Shown here piece by piece: positions 14,122-26,830 of a stretch of 64,000 nucleotides of DNA. The stretch comes from Lingula anatina. Lineage: Eukaryota > Brachiopoda > Lingulata > Lingulida > Lingulidae. Numbering within the stretch: position 1 is the first letter of the stretch; every line of letters begins with the position of its first letter. The stretch spans positions 26,618 to 90,617 of the forward strand of contig NW_019773614.1 of assembly GCF_001039355.2 (NCBI RefSeq). Reading direction: 5' to 3'. The notes beneath the pieces were generated by a model. The model was given only the letters and a program-made list of their open reading frames with translations. It was not told the DNA's origin and did not search any database. A program made the translations under genes and the position numbers.

Positions 14122-15198
14122 GAGTAAGCATATTCACATATCATGATCATCGACAGGAATTACAAATCGCCTTGAGAAGAAATTAGGTCTTAGTGAAAAA
14201 TTAAGGTTTAGTAACGTGTTATGATAATATGAGGAATCCCCCCCCCTCAGATCGTAAAAGAAACCGAGCATATTACGATATTTCTGGTAACACTGCTGTC
14301 CTATGTGGTGACAGTTAATACAGCACGTAGTAATTTGGATCATTTACTAGCTCTTGGACGTCAAATGTCGGCTACGCACATTTACTAGTACCCATGTATT
14401 TTCAGTCGTCAAGGTTTTATTACATCGCGTTCTTTATACGACGTAATATAACTGAAATTAGCTCCAGAATATGAAAGAACGCGATCCTGAGTTGTGATGC
14501 CTTTTGAATTTACTTCCACCTCGAGACAATGCGCCTTTTGTCTTTACCGCCATGAACAGCAATTATTTCCAGAGTCATCAAAAAGAAGCGTAGTCGCCAT
14601 AGCAACGGCTCACAAGTGGTGACAATACAATGGGGGCGATTAGTGAAATCACCTATAATTGTGCGGTTCGATCTTTAGCCAAAAGAAAAATCCCAGGAAA
14701 TCGAAGTCGTTTCTCCTTTCAATGACGCATAGAACGTGATTTAAGAGAAGATGGCCCGTTCCATAACTTCATATTGTATTTCAGAAAAGCAATCAAAGGC
14801 TACACTTGTCAGTAGTGTGAGCGTTTTTCACTCCTCACATGCGCGATAAAAATATGAAATAGACGACGTACGTTTAACTTGAAAGGTGGTGTTTATTGCT
14901 GCTGGTAGTGTATGTGTATGTGTGTGTGTGAGGGAGAGAGAGAGAAGTGGGGTTTATTCGAACATACAGTTATAATGCATCTAACTCCGACAATTCTATG
15001 ATATAGTGTGCTAGCATTTGGCAATACAGCATGCAAGGCGGCACAATTAAGTGCACGCTGTCCCGTTTTATTACAAATATGCCCTTGTCTCTCCGCACTT
15101 CAAGATGCAGCTGCTGTGTTTTACAAAGCAAGTTGTTATCTGCTGAAAGGTAAAACACGTTCAGGGTACCACTGAATTGCAAATTTCGTATGTGTACC

Positions 15199-15237
15199 CG
15201 ACCTTGCCATGACCTTTCCATGACCTTTCCATGACCC
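15199..15237 (-). promoter_or_regulatory. Four AGGTCA-like half-sites at DR5 spacing
   Basis: On the plus strand the half-sites CGACCT, TGACCT, TGACCT and TGACCC start at 15,199, 15,210, 15,221 and 15,232. Each pair is separated by exactly five bases (TGCCA, TTCCA, TTCCA). Read on the minus strand they are AGGTCA-type nuclear-receptor half-sites in direct repeat with 5-bp spacing, the arrangement favoured by RAR/RXR. A plain 11-bp minisatellite would look the same, so binding is an inference. Confidence 0.4.
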
Positions 15238-16606
15238 CTCCCCGCCGCTTCTTCCCGTCGTTCATGTGTGGAGTAGGTGTAAGACACAACGTTGTTGCCA
15301 ACATGTGCCCGCTAGGTTGCCAAAAATGAAATCCGTTTTCCGCTTTTATGTAGTTCAACGTGTGTGTGGGCCACGCGATTTTCCGGAACGTATGACAGAG
15401 CAGTTGTTCGACCTCGCTCACATTAGTGCATCAATCAGCTTCAGATGGTTGCCCACATGGCGTTAATATTACACTTTAGTTAGGTAAGGTCGTTAATGTC
15501 AGGCACCTACCAACATATATTTTATCACTACATAGAGAGTGAAGTGGATATTATCAGCTGAAAAATAACGGGAAATGCCATAACAGTCTCTTCTAATCAA
15601 AATCACCCGAGAGGGGGCAAAATAGTAAGTGAACAGTTATGCTTAGATAAAATCTGGAGACGCCATTACCCAATAAACAGTTACATATACCAGGCTCTAT
15701 AAATGTAGATAAAAGATGTCCTTCCTTATGATCAAGGGCATGCAACTCTTACACCAAGAGGTTTGCATCCGGCCACTGTATACACGTGGTTTCCACGCTG
15801 CAGTACCACCTGTAGATGTTTGCAGGGGACAGCAGTGCTGTTACATAAGCAGACAAGGTTTTTAGTCAGAAATGCATTGAGCACATCATTTACATTTTCT
15901 CGCATTCTTAAGAACTATTCGGGCAAAATTAAAGGGATTCTGTAATTAAAGGATACTAAGGTTCTATTATAAAATAAGTGTGATTATTTGTTGTGTAAGG
16001 TAAAATATCTGTAGAAGGGAAAGCTATGTTAAAATCGATAATCTGGTGAAATATCAACCGACCGTGTATTGCAAGAAGCAGCAGCCAAAATTGACAGAAA
16101 AAAAAAGATATTTTTGGCAAAAAAAGGCAAGACGGTACAGGACTAGAATTTTGTTTTTCATTTTAAGCAAAATGCTGAATGTTACTCAGTTCGGATTAAT
16201 CGTGTAAAAACCAGTTCCAAAAGAAACGAAATTCCCGAAATAAAAAAAAATCACTTGATTACGGCCTCGTTTTCCTACACACTCCTTAATTAATAGTGAT
16301 TCCGTATAAGAATAGTGAGAGTGATTTAATATACACATTTTCTCGGTAATTACTACGCAGGGTTTCAGCGCACTATCTAACTGCCCATACCAAGCAATAT
16401 TTGTCTGTGAACGAATCCTTTAACTGCAATATAGAGCCTGTCGTGGGCGCAATAATGGGAGGTAATTTTACGCTCGCCGTGGTATTCAGGCGCCTGACAT
16501 AGCTTAATCAAACGAGCTAAAGCCTACTGTAAGCTTGGAAGCCAGAAATTGCAGAAACTGTCATTTCGTTTTATGTAACAGTTGCACGAACTGAATCCCC
16601 CTCCGT

Positions 16607-17166
16607 NNNNNNNNNNNNNNNNNNNNNNNNNNNNNNNNNNNNNNNNNNNNNNNNNNNNNNNNNNNNNNNNNNNNNNNNNNNNNNNNNNNNNNNNNNNNNN
16701 NNNNNNNNNNNNNNNNNNNNNNNNNNNNNNNNNNNNNNNNNNNNNNNNNNNNNNNNNNNNNNNNNNNNNNNNNNNNNNNNNNNNNNNNNNNNNNNNNNNN
16801 NNNNNNNNNNNNNNNNNNNNNNNNNNNNNNNNNNNNNNNNNNNNNNNNNNNNNNNNNNNNNNNNNNNNNNNNNNNNNNNNNNNNNNNNNNNNNNNNNNNN
16901 NNNNNNNNNNNNNNNNNNNNNNNNNNNNNNNNNNNNNNNNNNNNNNNNNNNNNNNNNNNNNNNNNNNNNNNNNNNNNNNNNNNNNNNNNNNNNNNNNNNN
17001 NNNNNNNNNNNNNNNNNNNNNNNNNNNNNNNNNNNNNNNNNNNNNNNNNNNNNNNNNNNNNNNNNNNNNNNNNNNNNNNNNNNNNNNNNNNNNNNNNNNN
17101 NNNNNNNNNNNNNNNNNNNNNNNNNNNNNNNNNNNNNNNNNNNNNNNNNNNNNNNNNNNNNNNNNN
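16607..17166. other. Assembly gap (560 N)
   Basis: A run of 560 undetermined bases followed directly by a poly-A tract of about 40 bases (17,167-17,206). The homopolymer probably caused the break. An apparent open frame across it is meaningless. Confidence 1.
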
Positions 17167-17208
<42 letters not shown>

Positions 17209-19190
17209 TCGCAGCGAGAAATTAAAGAACTATTTATAAAAAAATACCATCCTCTCTGGGGAATGCAACTTATTACGTTCTTTTAATTAGTTTGGCCACA
17301 GCTAGCGCCTGCCGTGTTGACTTCTGTAGTGTGTAATATAATGCAATAATGATCAGCACTTGATTACGGCAGATACATGTACGCAGCGGCCCGGTACATA
17401 TTCATTCCAAAGCCTGGTTTGTATTCGTGTACTAACAATGGTTTCAGAATTAAATGAACGTGGCATATTTGTAACCTCTAAATATACACAAAGAGATGGA
17501 TTATTTTCTGAAAAATTAATGCGTGGCTTCGAAACGTAGTAGCGCAATTTGATTTACCTGCAGTGTTTGAACGCAATTAGACCAATCTCAGCGTTGGGAT
17601 ACCACCATAATTTGACCTTCTGTGCAAATTAAATCACACGCTGATTTTTTAAAAATATTTTGATATATTGCGTTAAAACGGGTTCAGTAACAGACAACCT
17701 ATTTTTTGAAACATTTGAAAAAATCTACTGCCGCAATGTCGAAAAGACTCTGTAGATGGCGCTTTATAAAGATGACCATTTCGGACAATGTCACGGAGGA
17801 AACCCACGAGGTGTATGCAACTGATATCCCGGAAACGATTCAACATGAAATTCAATTTGCAAATCTAATGAACAGGTTTATTCAGTTGATCCCGATACGA
17901 ATTTGACCTTTGTTTAAGCTGACGCTGACGCTGAAATGCTGTTTTCTGGAATCGAAGGTCCGATCTTTAAAGTGGTCATTAATATAACAAGGACCAAGCG
18001 GAAGTGCTCTTATCGAGATTGATGCTTAATCTGTTATGAACAATAGAATATTATACCTCTTGTGGCGTTGCCCGGTCAATGCTGCCTGACCTTTTTTCAA
18101 TAGTATATCTCTCTTGCTCGAGTGTTGGGAATTGGCGTGTAATATTTTTCAGTCAGGGCAACTCGCCTTTGAACCACATTAGATAAATATGCGGAAACGA
18201 AACAAGTGAGTTGGCCCATACCCTGATATGCTAAAGGAGAGGAGATAAGATTGAGAAATTTAAGATTTTGATCGAATTTATCTAAACTTGTTAAAATGAA
18301 ATGAAGGTAAGATGTTGTGCATGCCACTGAAACAGGTGTGACGAGAATGGTAGTCTGCTAAGAACTGAGGTCTGTTCCCCATTACTTTGTACAGCTGACA
18401 CTCGCCATATACACTAACCTCAATACCCCAACTAATCCTAACCTTTACTAATCATATGGGACCCCGGACTTCCGTTCCAAGGCCTAGGATTCTAGGACCA
18501 TTCCTGTCACACCGGTCAAGATTCCCTTCACCGGAGCACCATGTGAACGCAGCCAATGTGAGCACCGAAACGTAAAATATATCGGCTTATTGCCCACCAA
18601 GAAGAAAGTAGGAACTTATTTCATAAATCCATTCATGATAAAGGATGATAAATGACTTAACATCTAGGTATGGCATGAAACCGAAGAAGGAACGATAGAT
18701 TCAAACAAATGGCTCGTTTTCCTCAGACCTATCACAGTATTGAAGAATGTGACCAAAGCAAAAAGCAATGTGCAGCGGTATTATTTATCGGCCATCTGAA
18801 CAACTAGTCGCTATCAACTGTTGAAATAATTGTTGTTTTTTTTTATTTTTTATGACTGTCCGCCATCACACACCCATTTATCTAAAACGTGCTAAGCATG
18901 TGTACTAGAAATGTGATACTTTGAAAACTATTTAACGCAGTGGTTTACTAGAAGTACGAAAAAATTAAGACCATGTTGCGCTGTAAGTTACCCGGTATTC
19001 CTGTGGACAATTACATTCAGGTCTCCAAAGTGTTCATGCACTTAGTTCAGGAAATTCCGGTATTTTGGACATTTCTCCTGAGTCGAATATGTTACAGAAT
19101 TGCTGTTTGGCAGGCTTCCTAAAGGACGTCGAGAATGGTATCATATTTTCAATTTATGGCTTTTGTAAACCGGTACGTGGACCTTTTGGC

Positions 19191-19233
<43 letters not shown>

Positions 19234-21334
19234 ATGCAGACCTCTTAAGTTTTGTCAAGTATGGTGCATGTAAGTGCTGTAACGTTGTTGTTGTCTCTTG
19301 CAATAAATTGTCTTTTTATCTCTGAGTTCAAAGAATTCGTTTGGAAGGAATATTGAATTGCCCTGAAACTAAGAAGAGAGACCAACAATATGACGTAACA
19401 GACAACTCCACAAGGTACAGATGTCAAAGACTTTGAAATCTATTTAGGGGTTTAGTAGAAGTATTAAGTAAAGTTGAAAGAGTAACACTATTAACTGACC
19501 AGAGGGTGCTTTTCTAAAGTGATTTTTTCAACTGTTTATATGTTGACTTGTTCAGCCTCAGTACTCCTTATGCACGTTGTACATGTATTTTTAATGTAAT
19601 ACTGATACCAATGTAACGTACTATAGCCAGCATGCTGGAGGAAACCCCACATTCAAACATATCGTTTCTCTCTACATTTTTTTTACATATTCGATCGTTC
19701 TTTTATGGGCAAGAGCGTAATCTGTTTTACATATTCGATCAGGTATCGGGTAACCCTGACCAGAATAGTCGGGTCACCTTGGTTGAATACGTTTTAATAG
19801 ATTGGCCGGCCTCCGTTCTATGAATTTTCATAAACAGGCATGTCGAATGCCCGATTTTGGCGTAGCGCAGTGTTCTACATGTAGATGGGAGAAACGAGCC
19901 TGGGACTCGGCGTGTAAAGGAAAATATTGTCCACAACAGAGCTCGTTTGCTGACTTTGATAGTCGGAGAAGCTCGGGAAAAATCACCAGAAACTATGAAA
20001 GCACACAAGAGAGCGCACGCCCCCACCAAGACGAATAATTAACTCATGATTAATCGTTAATTTATAAATGGATCATCGCCAAAATCGAATCTCTTTCAAG
20101 TTATTTCTTTTTTGACATTTCCTGAAAATGTCATCAAAATCCCATTTATAACTTTCAGAGTTAGGCTGATGATGAACAAACAATCAAACAAACAGACAGA
20201 CAACGGACGTGAAAACACAGCCTTCTTAATTGGCAGAGCTAATTTGACGGTTTCTCATTTTGGTTCTTGGGGGCTTAACATGACCCTATTTTTCACACTT
20301 TTTATCTACAGGCAACAGGACTGTCAGTCGACACCGACAGCATAACATTATTAAGGAGGGGTAAAACAATATCCGCCACGCAGAGAACGCCGAGTACGTG
20401 CATAACTCAGTAATGCGTCTCTCTTTTTAGGATAATCATTTTAGATTAATTGTTTTATTTACTCCGAAAGTACGTGAAAGCCAACCTCTACACTGGTGGA
20501 TGATTTACCCGTATATCAGGTTAAGTTTATTTGTCAAGGCAGGTAGAGAAATCAGCGGTTGATCGCACTGGTATGGTAGATTTGTGTTTAGGTAGGCTAT
20601 AGTAAAGAAATAGCATGCATTTCAAACAGCAAGCTTTGACGACCTGTATTCACAACGATTTTTCAGCGCTTATCATTTGATTTCAGTAGAGTTTTCAGTG
20701 TATGAATGTGAACTAGCGGAAGTCTCGGTTAATCTTTAGGCCTATAACCTAGGTATTTTTTTAAACGCAATACGTAAACAAAAGCGAGCGCCTTACAAAC
20801 TATTGGTTTAAACAATACCCCGCCCCTATCAGAACTGTGGCAACTTTATAAACAATGAAAATGATATTAAGATTGTTAATAAGAAAATGAAATGCACATT
20901 TACAGTTAAGATTTTTGGGCTCCTGCCACATTTGTATTATCTTATATTGGTTCGCCGGTTGTGGACAGCTGTGAGAATGGGCAAATAAATTGCAAATATT
21001 GTCGTACAATTTTATCAGGCGCAGAAACACTGCAGTTACCGATATTTCATAAGAGCACTGTATTGGTACTTGTATCCATGGGCCTTAAATTCCACACGTA
21101 TCATGAATCACCATGTCTTTTGAAAATTGTTTTAGTGTCAGTTCTCCTATTCAAGGCCATCAAGAAGTCATATCTGGATGCCAAACTTTCAAAGTCATAT
21201 CCTGAACTTGCAGCTCTCTCGTTTCTTTTTGTTGCGTGCTCTGTCTGTTTGCTTAAGAAAAGAAAACAAAACGCTTTTAAACGCTATAAGTTCGTGCACG
21301 CACGTAAATAGCATATCCTGTGTCAGGTTTCTGT

Positions 21335-21371
<37 letters not shown>

Positions 21372-22713
21372 ATTCATACAGGAAAGATGGGGTTTATTTT
21401 TTATTTTCTCATTTCTACCAAAAAAGAGTTTGGAGATAAACTTCCTGAAATGATATCAATTTCGTTTGCTGATCGCATAAATATTTTTTTAAAACAAACA
21501 GCACGTTTACAGCCTGAAGTTATTAAAAGTGCCTTTGCACCCTTTTGACCGTGTCCAATAAACAAATACGCCAATCTCCTTATTTTTCATGAACGAAATT
21601 TACCTTTTAATTGAGGGCTTTGTTTACTTCATTTTCCGCATACTATTTTAGTGATATTGAATTAAGCTGCACCTTTCTGTTTGTGTATGTCCACTAGGGT
21701 CAGCGAACTTCGACTCCCACTGGTCATCATTTTGTACCTATAAGCTATAGAAAAGTATTTTGATCTGGCTTATTTAAATCTGCTATCAAAGGTGTATTGA
21801 TCCGCAGCCATGATTAAAGAGCGCGACTTTGATTGACACGAAGACACGCTGAGAGCTCAATTGTCCACGAACGCTATGTTTTTCTTAAAGTCGCCTAAAT
21901 ATCTTTTACCAAAATTAAATCACCCAAGAAAAATAACGGCATCTCAATTTTGACACACTGTGGCCCTCAGTGATTTAGGTATTAAGTGGGATATCAATGA
22001 GACTTTTGTAAAGGTTGAGGCCAGTAATATGCTGCGGTGCCGTAGGTTCACACAAACAGACACAGCAGGAGGAATATGGAGTCCTCTTGAAAAAACAGGT
22101 AACAAAATCGAGTGCGTGATAAAGGTGATTTTAATGGGCAAGTTTCTAAAAAACCTTCCGCGTACAAAATGACGCCCAGTAAACAAAATAGGCACATTAA
22201 CGCACTTGTACGTCACAGCTGATGGAATATTATTTCATTTTGGCAGGACTGGTCACACCTTTTTCGATATTTATTCCGTCGGTTTCTCGGGGTGTCATAT
22301 TGGTCTCGCATGGTAGCGAATGTCCTCTATACGATACCTTTCACTGTTATTCTATTCTATTGCCAGGAAGACGTCTTATAATACAGAAGGCACAGTAACA
22401 CTGAACTCGGAGGAAGGCGGTTGAAGTAGTATGACTAGTGATTACGATGATTATGATGATGATGATGATAGTGACTATGATGATAATAGTGCTGGTGGTA
22501 TGGTGGCCATATAATGGGATATAGGCCGCAGAATTAACCAGTGCTTAAAAAACAGTATTTCTTGATCTTGGGTTGTGCATGTTTATCGATTTATAATTCC
22601 CTCAGCTTTCAGATGCAGGTATCCTATTTCAGTAAGTAACACGACCACTACAAAAAAGATTAATTTTGATGGCGATGGGATTTGAGATATGTTAATATTT
22701 TTTCTTTTTCTAT

Positions 22714-22763
22714 TTTCAGATTGACATAGTGGGATATAGGATGTAAATCCATTAGCAGACTCA
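22714..22763 (+). promoter_or_regulatory. Splice acceptor and 5' UTR of the GPCR
   Basis: A pyrimidine-rich run leads into TTTTCAG, with AG at 22,718-22,719. A short leader containing in-frame stops then runs to the ATG at 22,764. This suggests an intron inside the 5' UTR and a coding region uninterrupted in one exon. Confidence 0.6.
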
Positions 22764-23969
22764 ATGGCCATGTACAACAGTTTCTACGCCGCCGAAATGG
22801 GGTCTAGCATCTGCGACGAAGCTTCTAGCGGCTATAGTAGCAGCAGCGGTCTCGGTGAATTGGACGGAACGCTTAATGAGACATTGTTCGAGCGGGGGAA
22901 CGCCTCGCTGGGGCTGACAACCTTTGGGGTTAACGGTTCAGGATGTGATGGGGGTATTAGCCAAAATTGGCCCATGTATTCCGCGATAGCGGCCAGCAAC
23001 AAGTACTTCATTCCTATCGTGGTGTGTATCGGACTGATAGGCAACGGCGTCTCATTCCTGGTGTTTGTCTCCACGGGGATGCGCAAGCTGTCCACCAGCG
23101 TCTACTTAGCGGCGCTGGCGTTGACTGACTCAGGATTCTTATTCTGTATATTGTTTGGGGACTGGATAGAGCGGGTGCATGACGTCAATCAAACAATTCA
23201 CAGCTGCCGCCTGATGGTTTACCTGACCTATGTTTTTAGTTTTCTCTCCGTGTGGTACGTCGTTAGCTTCACGGTGGAGCGTTATATAGCCGTCTGTTAC
23301 CCGCTAAAGCGGCCCGAGATGTGCACGACGCAGCGCGCGGTTCTCGTCACCGTCACTCTGGCGGTGGTGGCGTTTGGCGGATACAGCGTCTCCATGGCGA
23401 CCGTCTCGGTTCAAGAGATGAGGTGCGTCCCGAATTACGACAACCCCCAAGTGGCTAACATACTGAACTACGTGGACACTGTAGTGACCCTCCTCATCCC
23501 GTCTATATCTTTGTTCTATTTCAATGCAAGGATTGCCTACATTATAATCATAGCCAGCAAGAAACGCGGGTCCATGATGCGGGTGCCGAAAATGCACTTC
23601 CGGTCGGAGAGAGCCAGACACCATCTTCAAATGAACATAACCAATATGTTATTACTTGTATCTGTGGTGTTTCTATTGCTCTGTGTCCCCAGCTACGTGA
23701 TAAGGCTTCGCCACCTTATGTTGAAATTTATAAACCCAAACTACGTCGCCCAAGAAATAGACGGAATAATGCAATTCCTCTCGCAAATGCTGTACTACAC
23801 AAACTTTTGCATCAACTTTTTCTTGTACAGCTTTTTCTGGTTCAAATTTTCGGAACGAATTACAGTACTGTTGCATACGACTCCACTTATTACCCCGAAG
23901 AACAGCGAGGTTGATGTCGTCATGGCGAAGCTCTCAGGGGTCGTCTGCCAAAAAGGGAGGGTATCTTGA
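22764..23969 (+). CDS. Rhodopsin-class (class A) peptide-receptor-like GPCR
   Basis: A 401-residue seven-transmembrane receptor of the plasma membrane, complete in one exon. The extracellular N-terminus (residues 1-79) carries sequons at N38, N46 and N57. TM1 has the GN pair (N94), TM2 the LALTD block (D122), and C148 at the top of TM3 should pair with the cysteine of ECL2 (EMRCVP). The TM3 end is E172-R173-Y174 instead of DRY, followed by IAVCYPLK. TM6 has CVPS in place of CWxP, and TM7 reads NFFLY instead of NPxxY. ERY and an N-x-x-x-Y without proline are seen in lophotrochozoan peptide receptors of the FMRFamide/TRH-receptor-like kind, so a neuropeptide ligand is likely but not identifiable. 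There is a short C-tail without obvious palmitoylation cysteines. I used the first ATG after the acceptor; Met3 and Met12 are alternatives. Confidence 0.93.
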   Translation: MAMYNSFYAAEMGSSICDEASSGYSSSSGLGELDGTLNETLFERGNASLGLTTFGVNGSGCDGGISQNWPMYSAIAASNKYFIPIVVCIGLIGNGVSFLVFVSTGMRKLSTSVYLAALALTDSGFLFCILFGDWIERVHDVNQTIHSCRLMVYLTYVFSFLSVWYVVSFTVERYIAVCYPLKRPEMCTTQRAVLVTVTLAVVAFGGYSVSMATVSVQEMRCVPNYDNPQVANILNYVDTVVTLLIPSISLFYFNARIAYIIIIASKKRGSMMRVPKMHFRSERARHHLQMNITNMLLLVSVVFLLLCVPSYVIRLRHLMLKFINPNYVAQEIDGIMQFLSQMLYYTNFCINFFLYSFFWFKFSERITVLLHTTPLITPKNSEVDVVMAKLSGVVCQKGRVS

Positions 23970-24436
23970 ACCACGCAATTGCCACGCATGCGCCAAAGCG
24001 GAATCCTATTCCATCCTTTCCAACGGAAAGATGTTACGTGTAGATCAACACAATGGACACGAAATGCATGAACTGACTCTCATCACCAAAGATTCGTGAT
24101 GAAACATTACCTCTTAAAACTCTGATGTTAACAGAATTGTGCTTCATATATACTAAGTGAGACCTTAAAATACAAATGCTGGGTTACCGTCCCAGTTGTA
24201 CATGTACATGTATATGAATGCATGGACAAACACGGTAATATTGTGCAGTACATGTGCAGGTACAAAAACATGTAAAAATTACAACATAGTTATTTCGCGT
24301 AAAAATATATATGCGGAAACATGTGGACACAAAATGTGTTTTGCAGGATGTCATGAGGAGTCAAGCTCACACTAGTACCGTGCGTGACTTGTCCGTGTGT
24401 GAATTAGGAATATTCGGTATCAGTCATAATGGATTT

Positions 24437-24442
24437 AATAAA
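24437..24442 (+). terminator. Candidate poly(A) signal of the GPCR
   Basis: An AATAAA hexamer about 470 bases after the GPCR stop codon, on the coding strand. The position is plausible for a 3' UTR end, but the hexamer is common in AT-rich DNA. Confidence 0.3.
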
Positions 24443-25309
24443 AAAAGAAGTCATTGGGTTATTTTAGAAACACTCGTTATTAGAAGGCGCTGTTGATACA
24501 TTGCTCGAAAACTTAACAAGCTAAGAACGAGTAACACGTGTGGGATGTTTACATTGCTTGATATAATACAGTTTGTGTACGTCTTCACATTTAGAAAGGT
24601 TATCTTAGAATTCTTAAGCACTTCCACACACAAAGGAGAAAAAAGTAATCAAAAGTCAATACAGTAATGCAGTATTACATAACCTATCCAATCGTCGATA
24701 ACAAAAGCAAATCCAGGCATCAGAACGATTTGTCAGATCAAGGAGCGCTTCAGAGAACTCTTATCCTAATGGAGACCTCTTTCTGGAATTCACTGTATGC
24801 TACGCACGTTATCCAGAACGAGATCCCCACGCAGCCGGGATGGCATTTCAAGCGTGGGAGATATCAGTAATAAGAGCGCTTCTGATTAATCTATAAGCTA
24901 ATGAATAACGTTGCAACGTAATCTCGGGTAACTCAACTTCGCGGGATTTCCATAATTAGGCTTAGGATCTCTTGAATGGATTTATTCGGATTATTTGGGA
25001 ATTGTATAATTCAAACAATTTGAAAATTTCAAAGACTTGGTAATTTTTAAAAGTCAGTGATGGATTATACATTTTTTATATTTATGGCAATGTCGTATCT
25101 CACCAGTGAATAATGTAAATGCATTAGATTTCTAATTATAAATCGGCACGAAGTTTTCTTCGTTGTTTCTTTGTTTATTCCGCATAACTTCACAAACTGC
25201 TTTATACATGCATTTTGTGCAACATTACGAAAGCAATCTCAACACAGAGTTTCATTAGGTGGGCTATGCACTGAAATTACAATAAATGGTGTGTTTAAAC
25301 AGCAGCTTA

Positions 25310-25424
25310 ATCAGAGTTGTTACCTCTCCAATACTTCGATGCCTCACAAGTCGCCATCATGGTTCCCGGATGAAACTTTCCTAGCAGATATCGAAATAAT
25401 TATTGCATAGGTAACAACTCTGAT
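25310..25424. mobile_element. Short MITE-like inverted repeat
   Basis: A perfect 16-bp terminal inverted repeat: ATCAGAGTTGTTACCT at 25,310-25,325 pairs with AGGTAACAACTCTGAT at 25,409-25,424. A CAATA...TTCGAT pattern continues the pairing inward. The total length is 115 bp with no coding. Both termini abut TTA-like bases, but a target duplication is not certain. Confidence 0.6.
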
Positions 25425-26774
25425 ATTAGGCCTTGTTTGAAGAAACAATTATTGAAACTTTGAATGAAATCCGAAAAAGGAAAGATTTTAAAATTTACCT
25501 AGAAATATAACTGATATGATGCATATCACTGTTACAAAAGGCCATCAATTTTTTCTCATAGCGTTTTGTTTTCTTGGCAGTTCGGGGTAGTTTTCGTGGG
25601 AATGAAAAGACACATGAAATTTGCAAGTTTGTCTATGGTTTTAATAGATTGAGAGTACGGTAAGATGAACAATTATGTAATAACTAAACAGTGCCGATTT
25701 TTCTCAAGATCATTTACCTTTTCTTCATGGCTTATTAAACGTATTCAGGTCTTTGAGAATTGTTGACCTAAAATGCCATTTTTATTTAATCAAAAAATTA
25801 ACTTCGCGGGTTGCGGAGGGATATCTTAGTACGGACTCTTTAAACGAAGTGCATTTTAAATGAATGAAATGTGTACGGTAAAATTGAATATAAACTAGCA
25901 AAATATTCCAAGAATCTAACAGAAGAGCCTTCTGGTATGTTTGCTGAAATTGGCAACGTAATGCTCACATTTTGTAATTATCTGTTACATCCCTACGAGA
26001 TCAACTTTTAAAACACTTGAGAATTCGCTGTGAATTCCTTCAGGTCTTTCTCCAAAAAACACAAACCCCACTGGAGTTTAAATAGCACTTTAAGATATCT
26101 CACTTGTAACAAAAATAAATCATCCTAGATAAGCTTTATTTGCTGTTTGGTGTAAAAAGTCATCCGTGTACAACCGCAACTGATTACAACAACACATGCA
26201 ATTGTTTAAAGCAGTATACCTTTTAGACATCTTATTTATAGACTTTCATGAACAGGCAAAACCGAGCACAATCCGTTTCGGCATACTTCGGCACTTCTCG
26301 GCTTACTCGATCCGTGCCTGTAATTGTGGCAGGCAAAACAGCGCTCTCTTTGAAGATGAATCGGCAAATAACATATCTTCATAAAAAGGTGATGCCTCCG
26401 GATGTATGCTTCAGTGGTGCACTGCATAAAATAATATACAAAAAGTCAGAGTGCGTTATTCGGACCACCACAGCGGGACCCACCTGCTGGCCTTTTAACA
26501 TTAAAATGCGTTGGTAAGGTTTGGCCTGTACTAGTATTTCAGAACAACCTGATGGAACCATGTCTTCCAAATGGCATTGCAAGCTAAGCGCGGTGTGTGC
26601 AAGCAAGTCGCGTAGAAGACAGTAGGCGATGAATAGCGAGACTGAAGCTGTGGAAAGGATGCAATTTTGTTTTGGCGAGTGAATACATTGTTGGTTTCGA
26701 GAATACAATAAATCCAAAAAGCCATACATGAGTCTTGTATGGATGTACATGTAATTATGCAGTAATGTAATATA

Positions 26775-26776
<2 letters not shown>

Positions 26777-26828
<52 letters not shown>
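26777..26828. repeat. TC microsatellite
   Basis: About 26 TC units. The minus-strand open frame through it gives an Arg-Glu run and was rejected. Confidence 0.97.

Positions 26829-26830
<2 letters not shown>

Larger units (their letters stand above)
10029..22719. other. Gene-free stretch upstream of the GPCR
   Basis: No protein gene is recognisable in this stretch, which could be intergenic or a long 5' UTR intron of the GPCR. It contains a poly-G tract (10,141-10,163), two palindromic MITEs, an AAT microsatellite (about 12,864-12,898), a spaced AGGTCA-type array (15,199-15,237), an N gap (16,607-17,166) and poly-A tracts near 17,167, 19,193 and 21,336. Confidence 0.5.

Noticed and set aside
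16582-17286. 234-codon open frame
   Set aside because: It spans 560 N and a poly-A run; it has no real coding content.
22431-22500. Asp-rich coding segment (GAT/ATG repeats)
   Set aside because: An imperfect GAT microsatellite with stops in all useful frames.
22832-23876. Minus-strand open frames opposite the GPCR
   Set aside because: Antisense to a well-supported receptor gene; no motif of their own.
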